A stretch of 64,000 nt of DNA, taken from NCBI RefSeq assembly GCF_000478925.1, contig NZ_AP013072.1, positions 536,501 to 600,500 of the forward strand. The letters are read 5' to 3'. The position numbers and the translations under genes were made by a program. The notes below the pieces were generated by a model. That model did not search any database. It saw only the letters and a list, made by a program, of their open reading frames with translations, and was not told where the DNA came from. Below, one piece after another: positions 1 through 10,554 of the stretch. Numbering within the stretch: position 1 is the stretch's first letter; each line of letters starts with the position of its first letter. The DNA comes from Streptococcus anginosus subsp. whileyi MAS624. Its GTDB lineage: Bacteria; Bacillota; Bacilli; Lactobacillales; Streptococcaceae.

Positions 1-1
1 C

Positions 2-2173
2 TTTGTGGTCAATTTCGCTAGTCCGAATAGCACGAAGAGCAGTTACTTCACCGAGTTTACCGTCAAAGAGTTTTTCTTTAAAGACTGCTACTGCTTTGAA
101 TCCCCTCATATCTGGGAAATTAACCAGCAATTCTGCATACATAGCGGCCCAAGCAGATTCGTTGGAGCCCTTGTAGAGGATATGGTTGGCATAGCCACGT
201 TTAGCTTGTGCCATGTCAACAACCAAATCCCCCTTCTTATAACCGCTAGTGTCTTCCTTCAATTCTTGAATGACAACTCCGTTTCTCTTGAAGTATTCAA
301 TCATATTGAAGGCTTGTTGAGAGTCGTTGGATTTGTCAAGTCCCATTGGAATAACGTAGTAGTCAGGGAAGAATTTCTTTTGTCCATGTTTGATACGACC
401 GACCACTTTACCATCTGGTCCAACTAATTCATTTTCAGCTTTTGGATCTTCTACTTTGTTCACGCCACGAAGGTAGAAGTTGAGGCGCATTTCCATGAGT
501 TTATCAGGATTTTGAGATAAGTAGTCAATTCCGCCCAAAACAGCGTGGAAACCAGCCTTGTAAGATTCTTGATTTCCTTGAGGGATTTCAATAGTGTGTC
601 CTAGAATGCCATGATACATGCCATAAACACCAGTATAACCAGAAAAAGAGTCGTCCCAACCGTCGCCCCAGTCTAACTTCGGAATGATGTAGTGATCATA
701 GTTAGAATTGGCAACGCCAGCACGTCCCATGTGATGAGCATTTTCTAGCATAAGGTCTGCCAAAAGGTCATACTCAAAGTTTGGATCGTGCGGAGGTGTA
801 GCTGGCTCGATAAGGAAATCTTTGACAAATCCGTGAATGTCATAAAGGGCAATCGGATTCCATTTATTGATAAGTCCAGCAACCGTGCGAGTTTCAGGGT
901 TTGTCTGATAGCTCGTATCGCGGTTAGGATCCAGACCATTTGCAAGTGCACGTGTATTGGCAACATCTCCGTCAGGATTTTCTGTGAAATCAAAGAGGAA
1001 GATGAATTTCTTGAGAAGGTCTTTAACGGAGAGGGTTACGATTTTTTGTGTTCCATCTGCTTGAGTCGTTTTAAAGCTGATTTGGTCTTGGGTTGCGAAA
1101 GAGTTGAACAAGCCGGTAATAATATCAATAGCAGGTTGCTCATCAGCATGTGTGTTGTTGATGAGGATAGGAAGTTTGTAGTCTAATTTGCCGTCTTTGA
1201 GTGCTGCTAACATTTCAGCAGGTTTGGTTAGCGCCATTTTATTGGTTGAATTGAGGTAATCATCAATGCTTTTTTGATCAGAACTGATAATGCCTAACTT
1301 AATTTTCCGTCCTTGAGCGCTGGTACCAATGTCTTCAATTTTAACAAGCCGATCATTTTTAGCTTCTTGACGACTTTTTTCGATAGCCGCTAACATTTCT
1401 TCGTGAGTATGGAAGTTTTCATACGGTCGGAAAACAAGTGTTTTTCGAATCGTCAGACCGGATGCTTCGTCTGTTCCAACGAGCTCATGATTTCCGATAA
1501 ATTGCCGATAAGTTCTACGGATATTGTTTGGTGTCCGAAGACTTAAATCCTTTCCAAATAATTCATTAAATTTGAGAGAAAGCTTGAGGTCAGAACCATT
1601 AGTTGTTTCCTAAATGGTGACAAAGGAATCTCCTGAAAAATCTCCTTTCTCCATATTCCAAGTTTTCCATTCAGCGATTGGCTTGTTATCTAATTTCCAA
1701 GAGATTTTACCAGCTGTAGCTCCCTGTTCCTGCACAGTCTCAGTAATGGTGGCTTTTTCAGACATATGGACTGTACTATTAGCTAATTGAACCTTTTTTT
1801 CTTCTGTTCAAGCTGCTCGTGTTTCTGTTTTTGCAGGTGTTGCAGGAGTCTCTGTTCTGGATTCGTTTGTAGTAGAAGTCGAACTGTCTATTGAAGGAGC
1901 GCTTTCTGATTTTTGTGCTTCTTCTTGATTGGTTGTTGTGGGAAGCTGAGCTTCAGCTGGTGAAGAATCTGGCGTTGCTGTCGCTTCTGTTGCGTTTGTT
2001 GTCGCACTTGACTTTTCGGCAGGGACTACCGTTTCTGTCTTGTTAGTAATAGGCTTCTCCGTGCTATCTTGCGTATCTGCAGCAGCATTTCCTTGCGTTA
2101 AAACTGTAACAAGAACGGCAGCTGATAAGCTGAGAACATTTGTGTACAACCGTTTCTTATATGAATTTTTCAT
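2..2173 (-). pseudogene. Secreted M14-family zinc carboxypeptidase, interrupted by two stop codons, 3' end outside window
   Basis: Reading leftward from ATG at 2173, the first 121 codons encode a signal peptide (MKNSYKKRLYTNVLSLSAAV...) and a Thr/Ser/Glu/Pro-rich linker typical of Gram-positive surface proteins. A TGA at 1808-1810 and a TAG at 1610-1612 then interrupt one continuous frame; all checked codons keep the same phase down to the window edge. The downstream frame carries M14 carboxypeptidase signatures: HADEQ (HxxE zinc ligands, His codon 1148-1150), DIHG (third zinc ligand, His codon 833-835) and HTIEIPQG (catalytic Glu). The family removes C-terminal residues from peptides, here presumably at the cell surface. 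Both stops are one C-to-T change away from CGA and CAG, so recent nonsense mutation is the simplest explanation. The carboxy end is outside the window, so a cell-wall anchor cannot be checked. Confidence 0.85.
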
Positions 2174-2223
2174 AAGAAACCTCCTTTATTATTTGAAGTA
2201 TACAAAGGTAGTATACTAGGAAA

Positions 2224-2237
2224 TGTAAACGATTTCA
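2224..2237. promoter_or_regulatory. Probable CcpA cre site upstream of the carboxypeptidase
   Basis: TGTAAACGATTTCA matches the catabolite-responsive element pattern TGWAANCGNTNWCA at every position. It lies about 50 bases upstream of the M14 gene start, so glucose repression of that gene is inferred. Confidence 0.6.
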
Positions 2238-2328
2238 AGAAAAAATATAGATAAAAAACAGAAATATGTATAAAACGACAGATATGTAATGAATATGAGT
2301 GGAAACAAAAAATTATGATGAATGTAAC

Positions 2329-2365
2329 AGAAAACGTTTACAAAAAACAGTAAAAATGATATGCT
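2329..2365 (+). promoter_or_regulatory. Hyaluronate lyase promoter with overlapping cre site
   Basis: A -35-like TTTACA (2337-2342) and a -10-like TATGCT (2360-2365) are 17 bases apart. The -35 is embedded in AGAAAACGTTTACA (2329-2342), the reverse complement of a good cre site, so CcpA binding would occlude RNA polymerase. The -10 is only 4/6 to consensus; TTTATA at 2366-2371 is an alternative. Confidence 0.5.
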
Positions 2366-2369
2366 TTAT

Positions 2370-2383
2370 ATAAACCGGCTTAC
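2370..2383. promoter_or_regulatory. Putative RegR operator at the hyaluronate lyase promoter
   Basis: ATAAACCGGCTTAC shares the core TAAACCGG with the two operators at 11424 and 11627. It lies just downstream of the -10, where a LacI-family repressor would block transcription. RegR is a known repressor of pneumococcal hyaluronate lyase; assignment here is by motif sharing. Confidence 0.6.
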
Positions 2384-2448
2384 TAACAAAAAGAGATGTA
2401 CTGAATAATCCTCTCAATGATTGAAATTTATATGTATAGGAGTTGAAT

Positions 2449-5400
2449 ATGAATTCAGAAATTAGAAATCATTTTGTATCGAAAAAGTTGCTTATTTCCA
2501 TTTCATCTGTGCTTTTATCTGGAATCTTATTGGTGAATGCTTCGACGATTGTTAGAGCAGATGAAGCAACAATTAATCCATCTCAGAACTCTGGAGTAAC
2601 TTCACAAGCAGATACTCAGATAGAGAAAATTACAGAAGAGACAAACCAACAGAGCATGGTAAATCAAGCTATTTATAATCTTTTGAAAAATGGAGATTTT
2701 AGTCAGTTAGAAGATAAGCAAGGTTATTGGACAGGGACAAAGGCTATTGGTTGGACAGCTTGGATAGATAACAATTACAAAGACAATACTCCTTCTAGAA
2801 AGATAGAAGTGATTGATCAAGCTGTTATGCTGTCTAGTTCGGAACCTTTTCGAGCAGTTGTGCATCAGGAACTAACTGTTGATGCCAGCAAAAAATACAA
2901 ACTCCGTTTTAAAATCAAAGCAGAAAATAAAACTGGTGCAGCTTATGTTCGTATCATTGAAGGCGAGGGGACTCAGAAGAATCTTTGGTATTCTGAAAAA
3001 ATATCAGGAACAACCGATTGGAAAGTGTTGGAAAAAGATTATGTTCCCCTTTCAGCTGCTAAAAAAATTAAAATAGAGTTGTTTTATGATAAAGGAACGG
3101 GCTCAGTTTCTTTTAAAGATGTTGAATTAGTAGAAAATGGAAATAAGGTGGAAGAAAAACCGCAGGAAACAGAAAAGGGAATAGAAGATAAGATTGATCT
3201 TCCATTAGGGAAAAAATATGTTTTAAACAAAGTGGAATATAATTATTCAATAGAAAATAGTACAATAGCCTCTGTAAAAAATGGAATTGTTGAACCACTA
3301 AAAGAAGGTCTGACGAATATTAAAGTTGAAAAAGACGGCAAAGTCGTAAAGACAATTCCTTTAACGGTAACGAGGTCTGCTAAAGATCAATATAGTCAAC
3401 TGTTGGAAGATTGGAATGATATTATTGCAGGTAATCGCTATTTCAATCCAAAAGATCCATACATGTCTACTTTTAACAAAGAATTAGAGGACAAAGTAAC
3501 AGAAAACTTGAAAACAATCTCATCTAAAGAAAATCGAACTTACTTATGGGAAAAATTAGCAAACTATGAAACTTCTTCTAACTTGACAGCAACTTATCGC
3601 AAGTTAGAAGAAATGGCAAAGCAGATCACGAATCCTCACTCTAGCTATTATCAAGATGCCAACGTTATCCGTACTGTTCGAGAGGCTATGGAATGGCTTC
3701 ATAAAAATGTATACAATAGCTCTAAAAATATCGTTGGAAATTGGTGGGACTACGAGATTGGTACACCAAGAGCCATTAATAATACACTGTCTTTGATGCA
3801 GGAATATTTTTCAAATGATGAAATAAAAACGTATACTGATGTTATTGAAAAATTCGTACCAGATCCAGAATATTTCCGGAAAACAACTACGCCATTTAAA
3901 GCTTTAGGTGGTAACTTAGTAGATATGGGACGTGTAAAAATCATTGCGGGCCTGTTGCGCAAAGATAAGCAAGAAGTTGCTGCTACGATTCGTTCCATTG
4001 AGCAAGTTTTCGCTTTGGTAAATAGTGGTGAGGGCTTCTATCCAGACGGTTCTTATATCGATCATACCAATGTTGCTTATACAGGAGCTTATGGCAATGT
4101 TTTAATTGATGGGCTTTCTCAATTGTTGCCGATTATTCAAAAAACTTCAACTCCTATAGCAACAGAAAAAATGAAGACCATGTATCATTGGATTGACAAA
4201 TCATTCTTGCCTTTGATTGTTCATGGAGAGCTAATGGATTTGAGTCGCGGACGTTCTATTAGTCGTGCTAATAGTGAAGACCATGTGGCAGCAGTTGAAG
4301 TACTTCGAGGCATTCATCGAATTGCAGAAATGTCAGATGAAGCAACAAAACAAAATTTGAAATCAATTATTAAGACGATTATCCAATCCGATACGTTCTA
4401 TAATGTATTTAACAATTTGAAAACATATCGTGATATTAGCCTGATGGAAAATCTGTTAAATGATGCCTCTGTAGCAACAATCTCAAGAGAGAGTTACTTA
4501 TCAGCTTTTAATGCAATGGATAAATTAGCTTTGTATCATGCTGAAAAAGATTTTGGCTTCGGCTTGTCTATGTTCTCCAGCCGAACCAAAAATTATGAAG
4601 GAATGAACAAGGAAAACAGAAAAGGTTGGTATACAGGAGATGGCATGTTCTATCTTTATAATGGAGATTCGAGCCATTATAGTAATCATTATTGGGCGAC
4701 TGTTAATCCGTATAAATTGCCAGGAACGACCGAAACGTCTGCTCCTAGAGAAGATGATTCTGGTCAAGGCGTGCTGCCATCTGGTTTTGTAGGGACAAAC
4801 AAGCTAGATGAAAAAAATGCGACAGCAGCTATGGATTTTACAAATTGGAACAAAACATTGACAGCACATAAGAGTTGGTTTATGTTAAATGGTAACATAG
4901 CTTTTCTTGGAAGTGCCATTCAAAACCGTTCAAATGATACAGTCTCAACCACCATTGAGCAAAGAAAAGAAAACCCAGAAAGTCCTTACAAAGTATATGT
5001 TAATGATAAAGAAGAAGGTTTAGCGGACAAAGAAAATCCGTATAATGCGACGAAGAGTGTCTTTCTAGAGTCAAACGACAAAAATAAAAATATCGGTTAT
5101 TTCTTCTTTAAAAAGACAGACATTACAATGATGAAGAGGATTCAAGAAGGGACTTGGAAAGATATCAATGCTTCTCAATCCGATGCGAAAGTGCAGAATA
5201 CCTTTATTACCATTAGTCAGACTCATAAGGGAGATGGTGATAGCTATAGTTATATGATGATTCCCAATGTAGATCGTACCACCTTTAATCAAATGGTGAA
5301 AGATTTGGAAGGCGCTCTCCTTAAAAATAATGATAAATTGCAAGCTGTTTATGATGCTCAACAACAAGTTTGGGGCATTGTGAAATATGATGATTCTGTT

Positions 5401-5730
5401 TCGACTATTTCAGACCGATTCCAAGTAAGGAAACGAGGGTTGTACACTATTAGAAAAGAAGACAATGAATACAAAGTTTCGTACTATAATCCAGAAACAA
5501 AAAGCTCTGCTAGTAAAGACGAGGTCTTTAAAGAATTAGCAATAGCAAAACCAACTGATGAAAATTCATCAAAAAATAAGGGAAAGAAAATGAAAGAAAG
5601 TGAGACTGAGACAGCACTTCCTAAAGGAAAAAAGAAAACTCTTCCTCAAACGGGAGAAGGAGCCACTGTTTTACCCCTTTTGGGCATATTATTGGTGGGA
5701 AGTGGTTACGTTGTTCTTCGGCTGAAATAA
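2449..5730 (+). CDS. hysA: Hyaluronate lyase, LPXTG cell-wall anchored
   Basis: Polysaccharide lyase family 8 enzyme, 1093 residues, that cleaves extracellular hyaluronan by beta-elimination to unsaturated disaccharides. I start at ATG 2449 (AGGAG at 2438-2442, six-base spacing) rather than the in-frame TTG two codons earlier. Order: signal peptide ending near VRADE, a carbohydrate-binding-like beta domain (about 60-230), a Big-like linker domain (about 240-310), then the alpha/alpha toroid and C-terminal beta domains. Catalytic residues align with pneumococcal Asn349/His399/Tyr408: Asn489 in GGNLVD, His539 in DHTNVAY and Tyr548 in TGAYG, with identical 50 and 59 residue spacing. The aromatic patch NWWD is at 431-434. 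LPQTG at 1065-1069, a hydrophobic stretch and a basic tail give sortase anchoring. Product uptake and breakdown genes follow downstream. Confidence 0.97.
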   Translation: MNSEIRNHFVSKKLLISISSVLLSGILLVNASTIVRADEATINPSQNSGVTSQADTQIEKITEETNQQSMVNQAIYNLLKNGDFSQLEDKQGYWTGTKAIGWTAWIDNNYKDNTPSRKIEVIDQAVMLSSSEPFRAVVHQELTVDASKKYKLRFKIKAENKTGAAYVRIIEGEGTQKNLWYSEKISGTTDWKVLEKDYVPLSAAKKIKIELFYDKGTGSVSFKDVELVENGNKVEEKPQETEKGIEDKIDLPLGKKYVLNKVEYNYSIENSTIASVKNGIVEPLKEGLTNIKVEKDGKVVKTIPLTVTRSAKDQYSQLLEDWNDIIAGNRYFNPKDPYMSTFNKELEDKVTENLKTISSKENRTYLWEKLANYETSSNLTATYRKLEEMAKQITNPHSSYYQDANVIRTVREAMEWLHKNVYNSSKNIVGNWWDYEIGTPRAINNTLSLMQEYFSNDEIKTYTDVIEKFVPDPEYFRKTTTPFKALGGNLVDMGRVKIIAGLLRKDKQEVAATIRSIEQVFALVNSGEGFYPDGSYIDHTNVAYTGAYGNVLIDGLSQLLPIIQKTSTPIATEKMKTMYHWIDKSFLPLIVHGELMDLSRGRSISRANSEDHVAAVEVLRGIHRIAEMSDEATKQNLKSIIKTIIQSDTFYNVFNNLKTYRDISLMENLLNDASVATISRESYLSAFNAMDKLALYHAEKDFGFGLSMFSSRTKNYEGMNKENRKGWYTGDGMFYLYNGDSSHYSNHYWATVNPYKLPGTTETSAPREDDSGQGVLPSGFVGTNKLDEKNATAAMDFTNWNKTLTAHKSWFMLNGNIAFLGSAIQNRSNDTVSTTIEQRKENPESPYKVYVNDKEEGLADKENPYNATKSVFLESNDKNKNIGYFFFKKTDITMMKRIQEGTWKDINASQSDAKVQNTFITISQTHKGDGDSYSYMMIPNVDRTTFNQMVKDLEGALLKNNDKLQAVYDAQQQVWGIVKYDDSVSTISDRFQVRKRGLYTIRKEDNEYKVSYYNPETKSSASKDEVFKELAIAKPTDENSSKNKGKKMKESETETALPKGKKKTLPQTGEGATVLPLLGILLVGSGYVVLRLK

Positions 5731-5736
5731 ATCTCC

Positions 5737-5780
5737 AAAAGCTGAAAATCAATTGATTTGATTTTCGGCTTTTTGTTTTT
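5737..5780 (+). terminator. Rho-independent terminator after hyaluronate lyase
   Basis: AAAAGCTGAAAATCAA pairs with a TTGATTTTCGGCTTTT-like right arm and is followed by TTGTTTTT. Confidence 0.8.
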
Positions 5781-6047
5781 ACTTCATTCATAGTCATGAT
5801 AATAAAAAATAGAATTTTTGCATAGAATTATATGTTCAATACTCGTTTTAAATTTAGGGAACTATATAGCACTTTATCCTAATCACAACATATAGTATCT
5901 TAAAATAAGATTTTTGTAAATTTGACAATCATACTTTGTGGTTGTGTGAACAGGTATATCATTTCCTAAATTTATTTATTATATGGTATAATAAATAAGG
6001 ATGATCTCTAAAAAATGATAAATATAATCTATTGACAGGAGGATAAA
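5781..6047 (+). promoter_or_regulatory. AT-rich intergenic region with extended -10 promoter for the adhesin gene
   Basis: No ORF is seen here. TGGTATAAT at 5984-5992 is an extended -10 (TGn plus TATAAT) about 55 bases before the next start codon. A weak hairpin, ATCTTA-AAA-TAAGAT, lies at 5897-5911. No convincing -35 was found at the right distance, and no RegR-type AAACCGG operator is present, so the adhesin seems to be regulated separately from hysA. Confidence 0.5.
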
Positions 6048-8075
6048 ATGTTTAAAATAAAAAGAAGAACAAATAAGATTATCAGAGGTGCACTATTTCT
6101 GCTAGCTCTCCTTTTTAGTTTTCACATAACGGTAAAGCAAGTAATTCATGCTAAGACGATTCCAAATGTCATCACTTCAATGAAGGTGACGGATAGTGAC
6201 GGAAATCCTCTCCAAGGTGACCTTAAAAAATGGCAGGATTTCAAGGTTAGTGCAACCTTCTCGTTGCCAAATAATACGGTAGAAGCAGGTGATACGACCA
6301 CAATTGATTTTCCCAAACAGCTTGTTTATAACTCGCCTAATAAAAGTTTCAATATTGTAAGCAGTCAGGGAGATATTGTTGCAGTAGCAAATATTGATGC
6401 AACAAATAAAAAAATTGTTCTTACTTATACGGATTATGTTGAAAAACATTCGGATATTAAAGGGACATTTGATTTTCATGTTCGTTTTGATCATCGCGAG
6501 CATAAAGTCAACGGAAAAGTTGATTTAGAATTTAAAATTGATGGTAAGATAACGAATGCAGGGAAACCTGGTTTTGTTGGTGCAGGTGAAGCAGAAAAAT
6601 TTGCAATTGTAAAGGGCGGATGGCCTTTGACCAATGATCCAGAGAGATTGGGCTATGATGTAGCGATAAACCGAACACAAGAAACCTTTAAAAATGCTGT
6701 TATTGAAGATGAGTTTGTGGGGAATGGTGTTATTGAAGCCGATTCTGTCAAGATTATCAAGGGAGTATGGCTTTATAATTCGACAACTTCCGAATGGGAA
6801 TTGCAGCAAGCAGAAGATGTGACAGCTAAATTGAAGGCTAATATTATAGTAAATAAGCGAAAAGCTACTGTCAAAATTGGTGACATTGCTTCAAATGAGG
6901 GCTACTATATCAATTATAAAGTTAAATTGAATGGTGAGCCGAAGATTGGAGATGCTTTTATAAATAAGGTCAAATTAACAGCTGACAATACTGTAGATAG
7001 AACTACAGAAGTTGAGACACGATATGTAAAAGCCAATGGGAAGGCTGATGGACAAAACTTCACGATTAAGGTTAAAAAAGTTGATGCTAACGGTCAGCCT
7101 CTTTCAAATGCTGAGTTTCAAGTGATTCGCAATCGTACGAAAGAAGTGGTTGGGACTATTACAACGGATGCCAATGGTATGGGAGAATTGTCACATCTTT
7201 TGAAAGATGAATACACCTTGAAAGAGAGCAAGACACCAGATGGTTATGAAAAAAGGGATGAAAAGTTCAAGATTTCCCCTTCTGATTTTGGAACAGAACA
7301 AACTGTTTTGAGAACGATTGTCAATCAAAAAGTAGTGAACAAGAAGATAAAAATCAGCAAGCTAAATCCAAATGGTAAAATGATTTCAGGTGCCAAACTT
7401 CATGTTTACAAAGGAGAAGGAACACAGGGAGAGGTCGTTGCTTCTTGGACATCAGAGTTAGGAAAAACACATGAATTAAGTTTAGATCCTGGAATTTATA
7501 CTTTTCATGAGGAAACGGCTCCTAATGGCTACAAAGCTGTCAGTGACATTGTTTTTGAGGTAACAACAGCTGGACAAGTGAATATCCTTAAAGCTAAGAA
7601 TAATACGGCAACTGTCAAAAATGATAGATTAAATATTACAGATCAGTTTGATGAGGCAAGAATAAATATCTCGGTTGTGAAACATTGGGATGACAAAGAT
7701 AATCAAGCTGGAAAACGTCCAAATCATATTACAGTGAATTTGCTGGCTGACAGGAAAAAGATAGAATCTCAAACGATTAAACCAAATGAAAACGGTAAAT
7801 GGCATGCAGAATTTACCAATAAACCAAAATATAAAAATGGAAAAGAAATTCATTATACCATCACTGAAGAGGTTGTTGCTTCTTATCGCTCAGAGATTAG
7901 TGGTGATGCAGCATCAGGTTTTGTATTGAAGAATTTATATGATCCATCTCAACCGCCAGCACCAAAACAAAAGATTTTACCAAGGACAGGAACGACAGTT
8001 ATGGGTGCCTTGATTGTTGTAGGGTTGGTAGTTCTTAACGGGAGTATCTACTTAGCAAAACGAAAAAATAGGTAG
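6048..8075 (+). CDS. LPXTG-anchored surface adhesin with Cna-B/SpaA-like domains
   Basis: A 675-residue secreted protein. It has a basic N-terminus and signal helix (about 10-35), an N-terminal adhesive region of beta-rich Ig-like modules (about 40-325) resembling those of collagen- or fibrinogen-binding MSCRAMM proteins, two SpaA/Cna-B repeats (about 335-425 and 430-530; ETAPNGYKA and KTPDGYEKR are typical), and a third Cna-B module beginning at NISVVKHWDD (about 540-635). LPRTG near residue 644, a membrane helix and KRKNR complete a sortase signal. AGGAGG precedes the ATG. Cna-B modules usually carry intramolecular isopeptide bonds that stiffen the stalk. The ligand cannot be deduced; binding to matrix next to hyaluronate lyase is plausible. 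It could be a minor pilin-like protein, but no sortase or pilin genes are adjacent. Confidence 0.85.
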   Translation: MFKIKRRTNKIIRGALFLLALLFSFHITVKQVIHAKTIPNVITSMKVTDSDGNPLQGDLKKWQDFKVSATFSLPNNTVEAGDTTTIDFPKQLVYNSPNKSFNIVSSQGDIVAVANIDATNKKIVLTYTDYVEKHSDIKGTFDFHVRFDHREHKVNGKVDLEFKIDGKITNAGKPGFVGAGEAEKFAIVKGGWPLTNDPERLGYDVAINRTQETFKNAVIEDEFVGNGVIEADSVKIIKGVWLYNSTTSEWELQQAEDVTAKLKANIIVNKRKATVKIGDIASNEGYYINYKVKLNGEPKIGDAFINKVKLTADNTVDRTTEVETRYVKANGKADGQNFTIKVKKVDANGQPLSNAEFQVIRNRTKEVVGTITTDANGMGELSHLLKDEYTLKESKTPDGYEKRDEKFKISPSDFGTEQTVLRTIVNQKVVNKKIKISKLNPNGKMISGAKLHVYKGEGTQGEVVASWTSELGKTHELSLDPGIYTFHEETAPNGYKAVSDIVFEVTTAGQVNILKAKNNTATVKNDRLNITDQFDEARINISVVKHWDDKDNQAGKRPNHITVNLLADRKKIESQTIKPNENGKWHAEFTNKPKYKNGKEIHYTITEEVVASYRSEISGDAASGFVLKNLYDPSQPPAPKQKILPRTGTTVMGALIVVGLVVLNGSIYLAKRKNR

Positions 8076-8132
8076 GGTTATCTGGTTTGACAAATCGTCC
8101 TCTATAGGTATTTTGATAGTGTAAGATAGTTA

Positions 8133-8161
8133 AAACAGGCTAGGATTTTCCTAGCCTGTTT
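8133..8161. terminator. Hairpin between convergent genes
   Basis: AAACAGGCTAGGA and TCCTAGCCTGTTT form a perfect 13-bp stem with a TTT loop between the adhesin gene and the convergent kdgA operon. It probably terminates in both directions, although the T tracts are short. Confidence 0.75.
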
Positions 8162-8225
8162 AGCTTGTATTTTTCAATAATAGATTTCTTGTTTTTCTTT
8201 TTTTTAATAGAAAAGGACTAGATTT

Positions 8226-8855
8226 TTACTTCAGTGCGGTATATTGTTTAGCAATTGTTGTAATCGCTTCGTAATTACCTTGGCTGGCAAGTTTGTTAAA
8301 TTCTCCACCAATACCAATGGCGTCCGCACCAGCAGAAAACCAATCTGAAACATTATCCAAATTGACGCCACCTGTCACCATGATAGCTACTTGAGGAATC
8401 GGTGCTTTAACGGAAGAGATATATTTTGGACTTAGAGCACTTCCTGGAAAGAGTTTGATGATTTCACTGCCAGCTTCCAGTGCTGTGGTGATTTCTGTTA
8501 AGGTCATACAACCCGGAATATAGGGAATGCTGTAGAGATTACAGATTCTTGCAGTTTCAGAGTTGAAAGAAGGAGAAACAATATAATGAGCACCTGCTAG
8601 CATTGCATCTCTTGCGGTTACAGCATCCAGTACAGTTCCAGCTCCGATACAAACACTGGCATCATCTTGATATAGGTGGTTTAGCTCTTTTAAAATTTCG
8701 CCAGCGTATTGATTGGTATAAGCAACTTCAATAGCTTTGATACCACCTTTGATACAGGCGATAGATGCTTTGAGGCCTTCTTCTTTTGTCTTTCCACGAA
8801 CAACAACGACAATTTTTTGTGTTTTTAATTCAATAATGATATCTGACTTAGTCAT
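8226..8855 (-). CDS. kdgA: 2-keto-3-deoxy-6-phosphogluconate aldolase
   Basis: KDPG/KHG aldolase family, 209 residues, a class I TIM-barrel aldolase of the cytoplasm. It splits KDPG into pyruvate and glyceraldehyde-3-phosphate. Visible active-site elements are Arg20 in VVVVR, the general base Glu43 in IEVAYTN, GAGTVLD (71-77), and the Schiff-base Lys134 in IIKLFPGSA; the phosphate-binding VTGGVNLDN follows. Length fits Eda-type aldolases. It is the last gene of the minus-strand operon dhuD-dhuI-kdgK-kdgA, nine bases after kdgK, and provides the final step for the uronate half of hyaluronan disaccharides. Confidence 0.95.
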   Translation of the reverse strand: MTKSDIIIELKTQKIVVVVRGKTKEEGLKASIACIKGGIKAIEVAYTNQYAGEILKELNHLYQDDASVCIGAGTVLDAVTARDAMLAGAHYIVSPSFNSETARICNLYSIPYIPGCMTLTEITTALEAGSEIIKLFPGSALSPKYISSVKAPIPQVAIMVTGGVNLDNVSDWFSAGADAIGIGGEFNKLASQGNYEAITTIAKQYTALK

Positions 8856-8864
8856 GCTATTCTC

Positions 8865-9866
8865 CTAACGAATAATATCTTTGGTGGTTGTTAGCAATTT
8901 TTCAATGGCTGTAGCAGATTTGCTCATACTGTCGCCAGCAAGAGTACACTTCATAGTCGCACTAGCAACAGCAAAGTCAAGTGTATCTTTTAAAGAAGCT
9001 TGCATGAGTAATTGATAGAGTGCGCCAGAAACAAAAGCATCTCCGCTTCCAACACGTTGATAGACAGCAGTTTTTAGCTGGACAGATTGCTCAAATGTAT
9101 CACTGAGCGCATAAGCCTGATAGACATTTTTATCTTGTGCATCAGTGGAGCGGAACGTATGAAAAATGGCTTTAAAAGAATAGATTTCTTTTAAATGACG
9201 CATGCGATTTTCAATCTCCGCCAAACTTGCTGTTTCTCTTGGAAACATGTCAAGATCTGTTTCATCTGCCATAATTGGATCGATTCCAAAGCAATAGTCG
9301 GCATAGCGAGCGAATTTTGAAAATTCATATTTGGCTTCTAATACAGAAATCATTTTAGTGCGCAAGTTGAGATCCATAGAAATGGTGATGTTCCTTTGCT
9401 TTGCTTCTTTCAAAAGACATAGTAGCACTTCGCGGACTTGCTCATCAATGGCAACTGTGATGCCACTGAAATGAAAATGGCTGATTCCTTTAAACAAGCT
9501 GTCCATATCCAGCATTTCAGGACGAATCTGATTGATACTGGTATGCTTGCGGTCGTAAAAAACTTCACTTTGGCGGCAACCAAATCCATTTTCCAGATAA
9601 TAAACCCCAAGTCGGTCACCAAGTCGGAAAATAGTGCTAGTGTCGATGTCATGCTGTTTCAAAAACGTTAGGAATCGATTACCAATTTCATTATCTGGCA
9701 ATCCTGTAAAAAGTTTTGTGCAAATTCCTAAGGCCTGTAAATTACAGGCGATATTGACTTCCGATCCGCCAAAATAAGTTGTGCTGACCACTTGGTCACC
9801 AAGAGAAGAAACGTCTACAGGCGTAATTCGAATCAGTGGCTCACCAAATAGCAATAATGTCGTCAT
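8865..9866 (-). CDS. kdgK: 2-keto-3-deoxygluconate kinase, PfkB family
   Basis: A 333-residue sugar kinase that phosphorylates KDG to KDPG. The N-terminal substrate-binding GGSEVNIA (33-40) and the C-terminal PfkB signature RVGSGDAF (271-278), with catalytic Asp276, are present. In the signature GSGD replaces the commoner GAGD, which is tolerated in KDG kinases. It lies between dhuI and kdgA in one operon, which fixes the substrate better than sequence alone, since PfkB kinases are broad. Confidence 0.92.
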   Translation of the reverse strand: MTTLLLFGEPLIRITPVDVSSLGDQVVSTTYFGGSEVNIACNLQALGICTKLFTGLPDNEIGNRFLTFLKQHDIDTSTIFRLGDRLGVYYLENGFGCRQSEVFYDRKHTSINQIRPEMLDMDSLFKGISHFHFSGITVAIDEQVREVLLCLLKEAKQRNITISMDLNLRTKMISVLEAKYEFSKFARYADYCFGIDPIMADETDLDMFPRETASLAEIENRMRHLKEIYSFKAIFHTFRSTDAQDKNVYQAYALSDTFEQSVQLKTAVYQRVGSGDAFVSGALYQLLMQASLKDTLDFAVASATMKCTLAGDSMSKSATAIEKLLTTTKDIIR

Positions 9867-9897
9867 GTGTCAATTCCTTTCGGGTTGCAAAATGGAT

Positions 9898-10539
9898 TTA
9901 TACATCAAGAAGTCCTTTTAAGTAAGCTGCGATTTCATTATCTTGGCAGTTCGCAAAGAAGTATTCTTGGAAATGTTCTCCTGCAATTGTTTCTCTCAAG
10001 AAATCTTGGTCGATGTTTTTTAGAACGCTTAGCAGGTCGTTATGGGTAATCTTTTTAACCTCGTTTAAAATACGAGCATTTCGTTGTTCAGGAATTGCTC
10101 TTTCCTTTGGATAGCCACCACCAACTTCTTCAGCAAAAAGTCGTTCAAATATCAATTTTAGATTTAATTCTGCACCCCAGCCAAAGCCTTTTGCATAAGG
10201 GATTGAAAGAGCATTGCCACCATTTATTTGAGAGAAGAGGTAGGCGTCTGTTGGTTCGACAGCCAAGCCACAGACCACACCAGGAAAACTATTTAAAGCA
10301 ACCATCGCTCCTTCACCAGTACCGCAACCGGTGATGACAAAGTCAGCAGCTTTTGTATTTAAGAGAATGGCTGCTAGTAAACCATTTTGAACATAAGTTA
10401 ATTGGCTTTCGCCTTCTTTTCCATACATACCGTAGTTGTACAGTTCATATCCTTTTTTGTCAGTTGTTTCTTTTAAGGCATCATAAATAATGTGGTTTTT
10501 AGCAGCTTGACTATTTTCGTTAATTAAAACAATTTTCAT
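9898..10539 (-). CDS. dhuI: 4-deoxy-L-threo-5-hexosulose-uronate isomerase, RpiB/LacAB fold
   Basis: A 213-residue RpiB/LacA/LacB-family protein with the conserved GCGTGEGAM loop (about 72-80) and an extra C-terminal region absent from ordinary RpiB. Many annotations call this ribose-5-phosphate isomerase B. In streptococcal glycosaminoglycan loci the homologue is known as DhuI, which isomerises the 4-deoxy uronate released by unsaturated glucuronyl hydrolase to 3-deoxy-D-glycero-2,5-hexodiulosonate, replacing KduI. Its position between the dehydrogenase and KDG kinase genes, and the absence of a kduI homologue in the locus, support DhuI. The substrate assignment is from family knowledge and context. 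Confidence 0.85.
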   Translation of the reverse strand: MKIVLINENSQAAKNHIIYDALKETTDKKGYELYNYGMYGKEGESQLTYVQNGLLAAILLNTKAADFVITGCGTGEGAMVALNSFPGVVCGLAVEPTDAYLFSQINGGNALSIPYAKGFGWGAELNLKLIFERLFAEEVGGGYPKERAIPEQRNARILNEVKKITHNDLLSVLKNIDQDFLRETIAGEHFQEYFFANCQDNEIAAYLKGLLDV

Positions 10540-10554
10540 TTTTAGTCCTTCTTT

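Noticed and set aside
5-427. Plus-strand ORF of 140 codons
   Set aside because: It is the antisense shadow of the M14 carboxypeptidase frame, which has clear family motifs.
1-2173. Stop-codon readthrough or recoding in the carboxypeptidase
   Set aside because: Two different stops, no SECIS- or pyrrolysine-like element seen, and ordinary streptococcal decoding; nonsense mutation is simpler.
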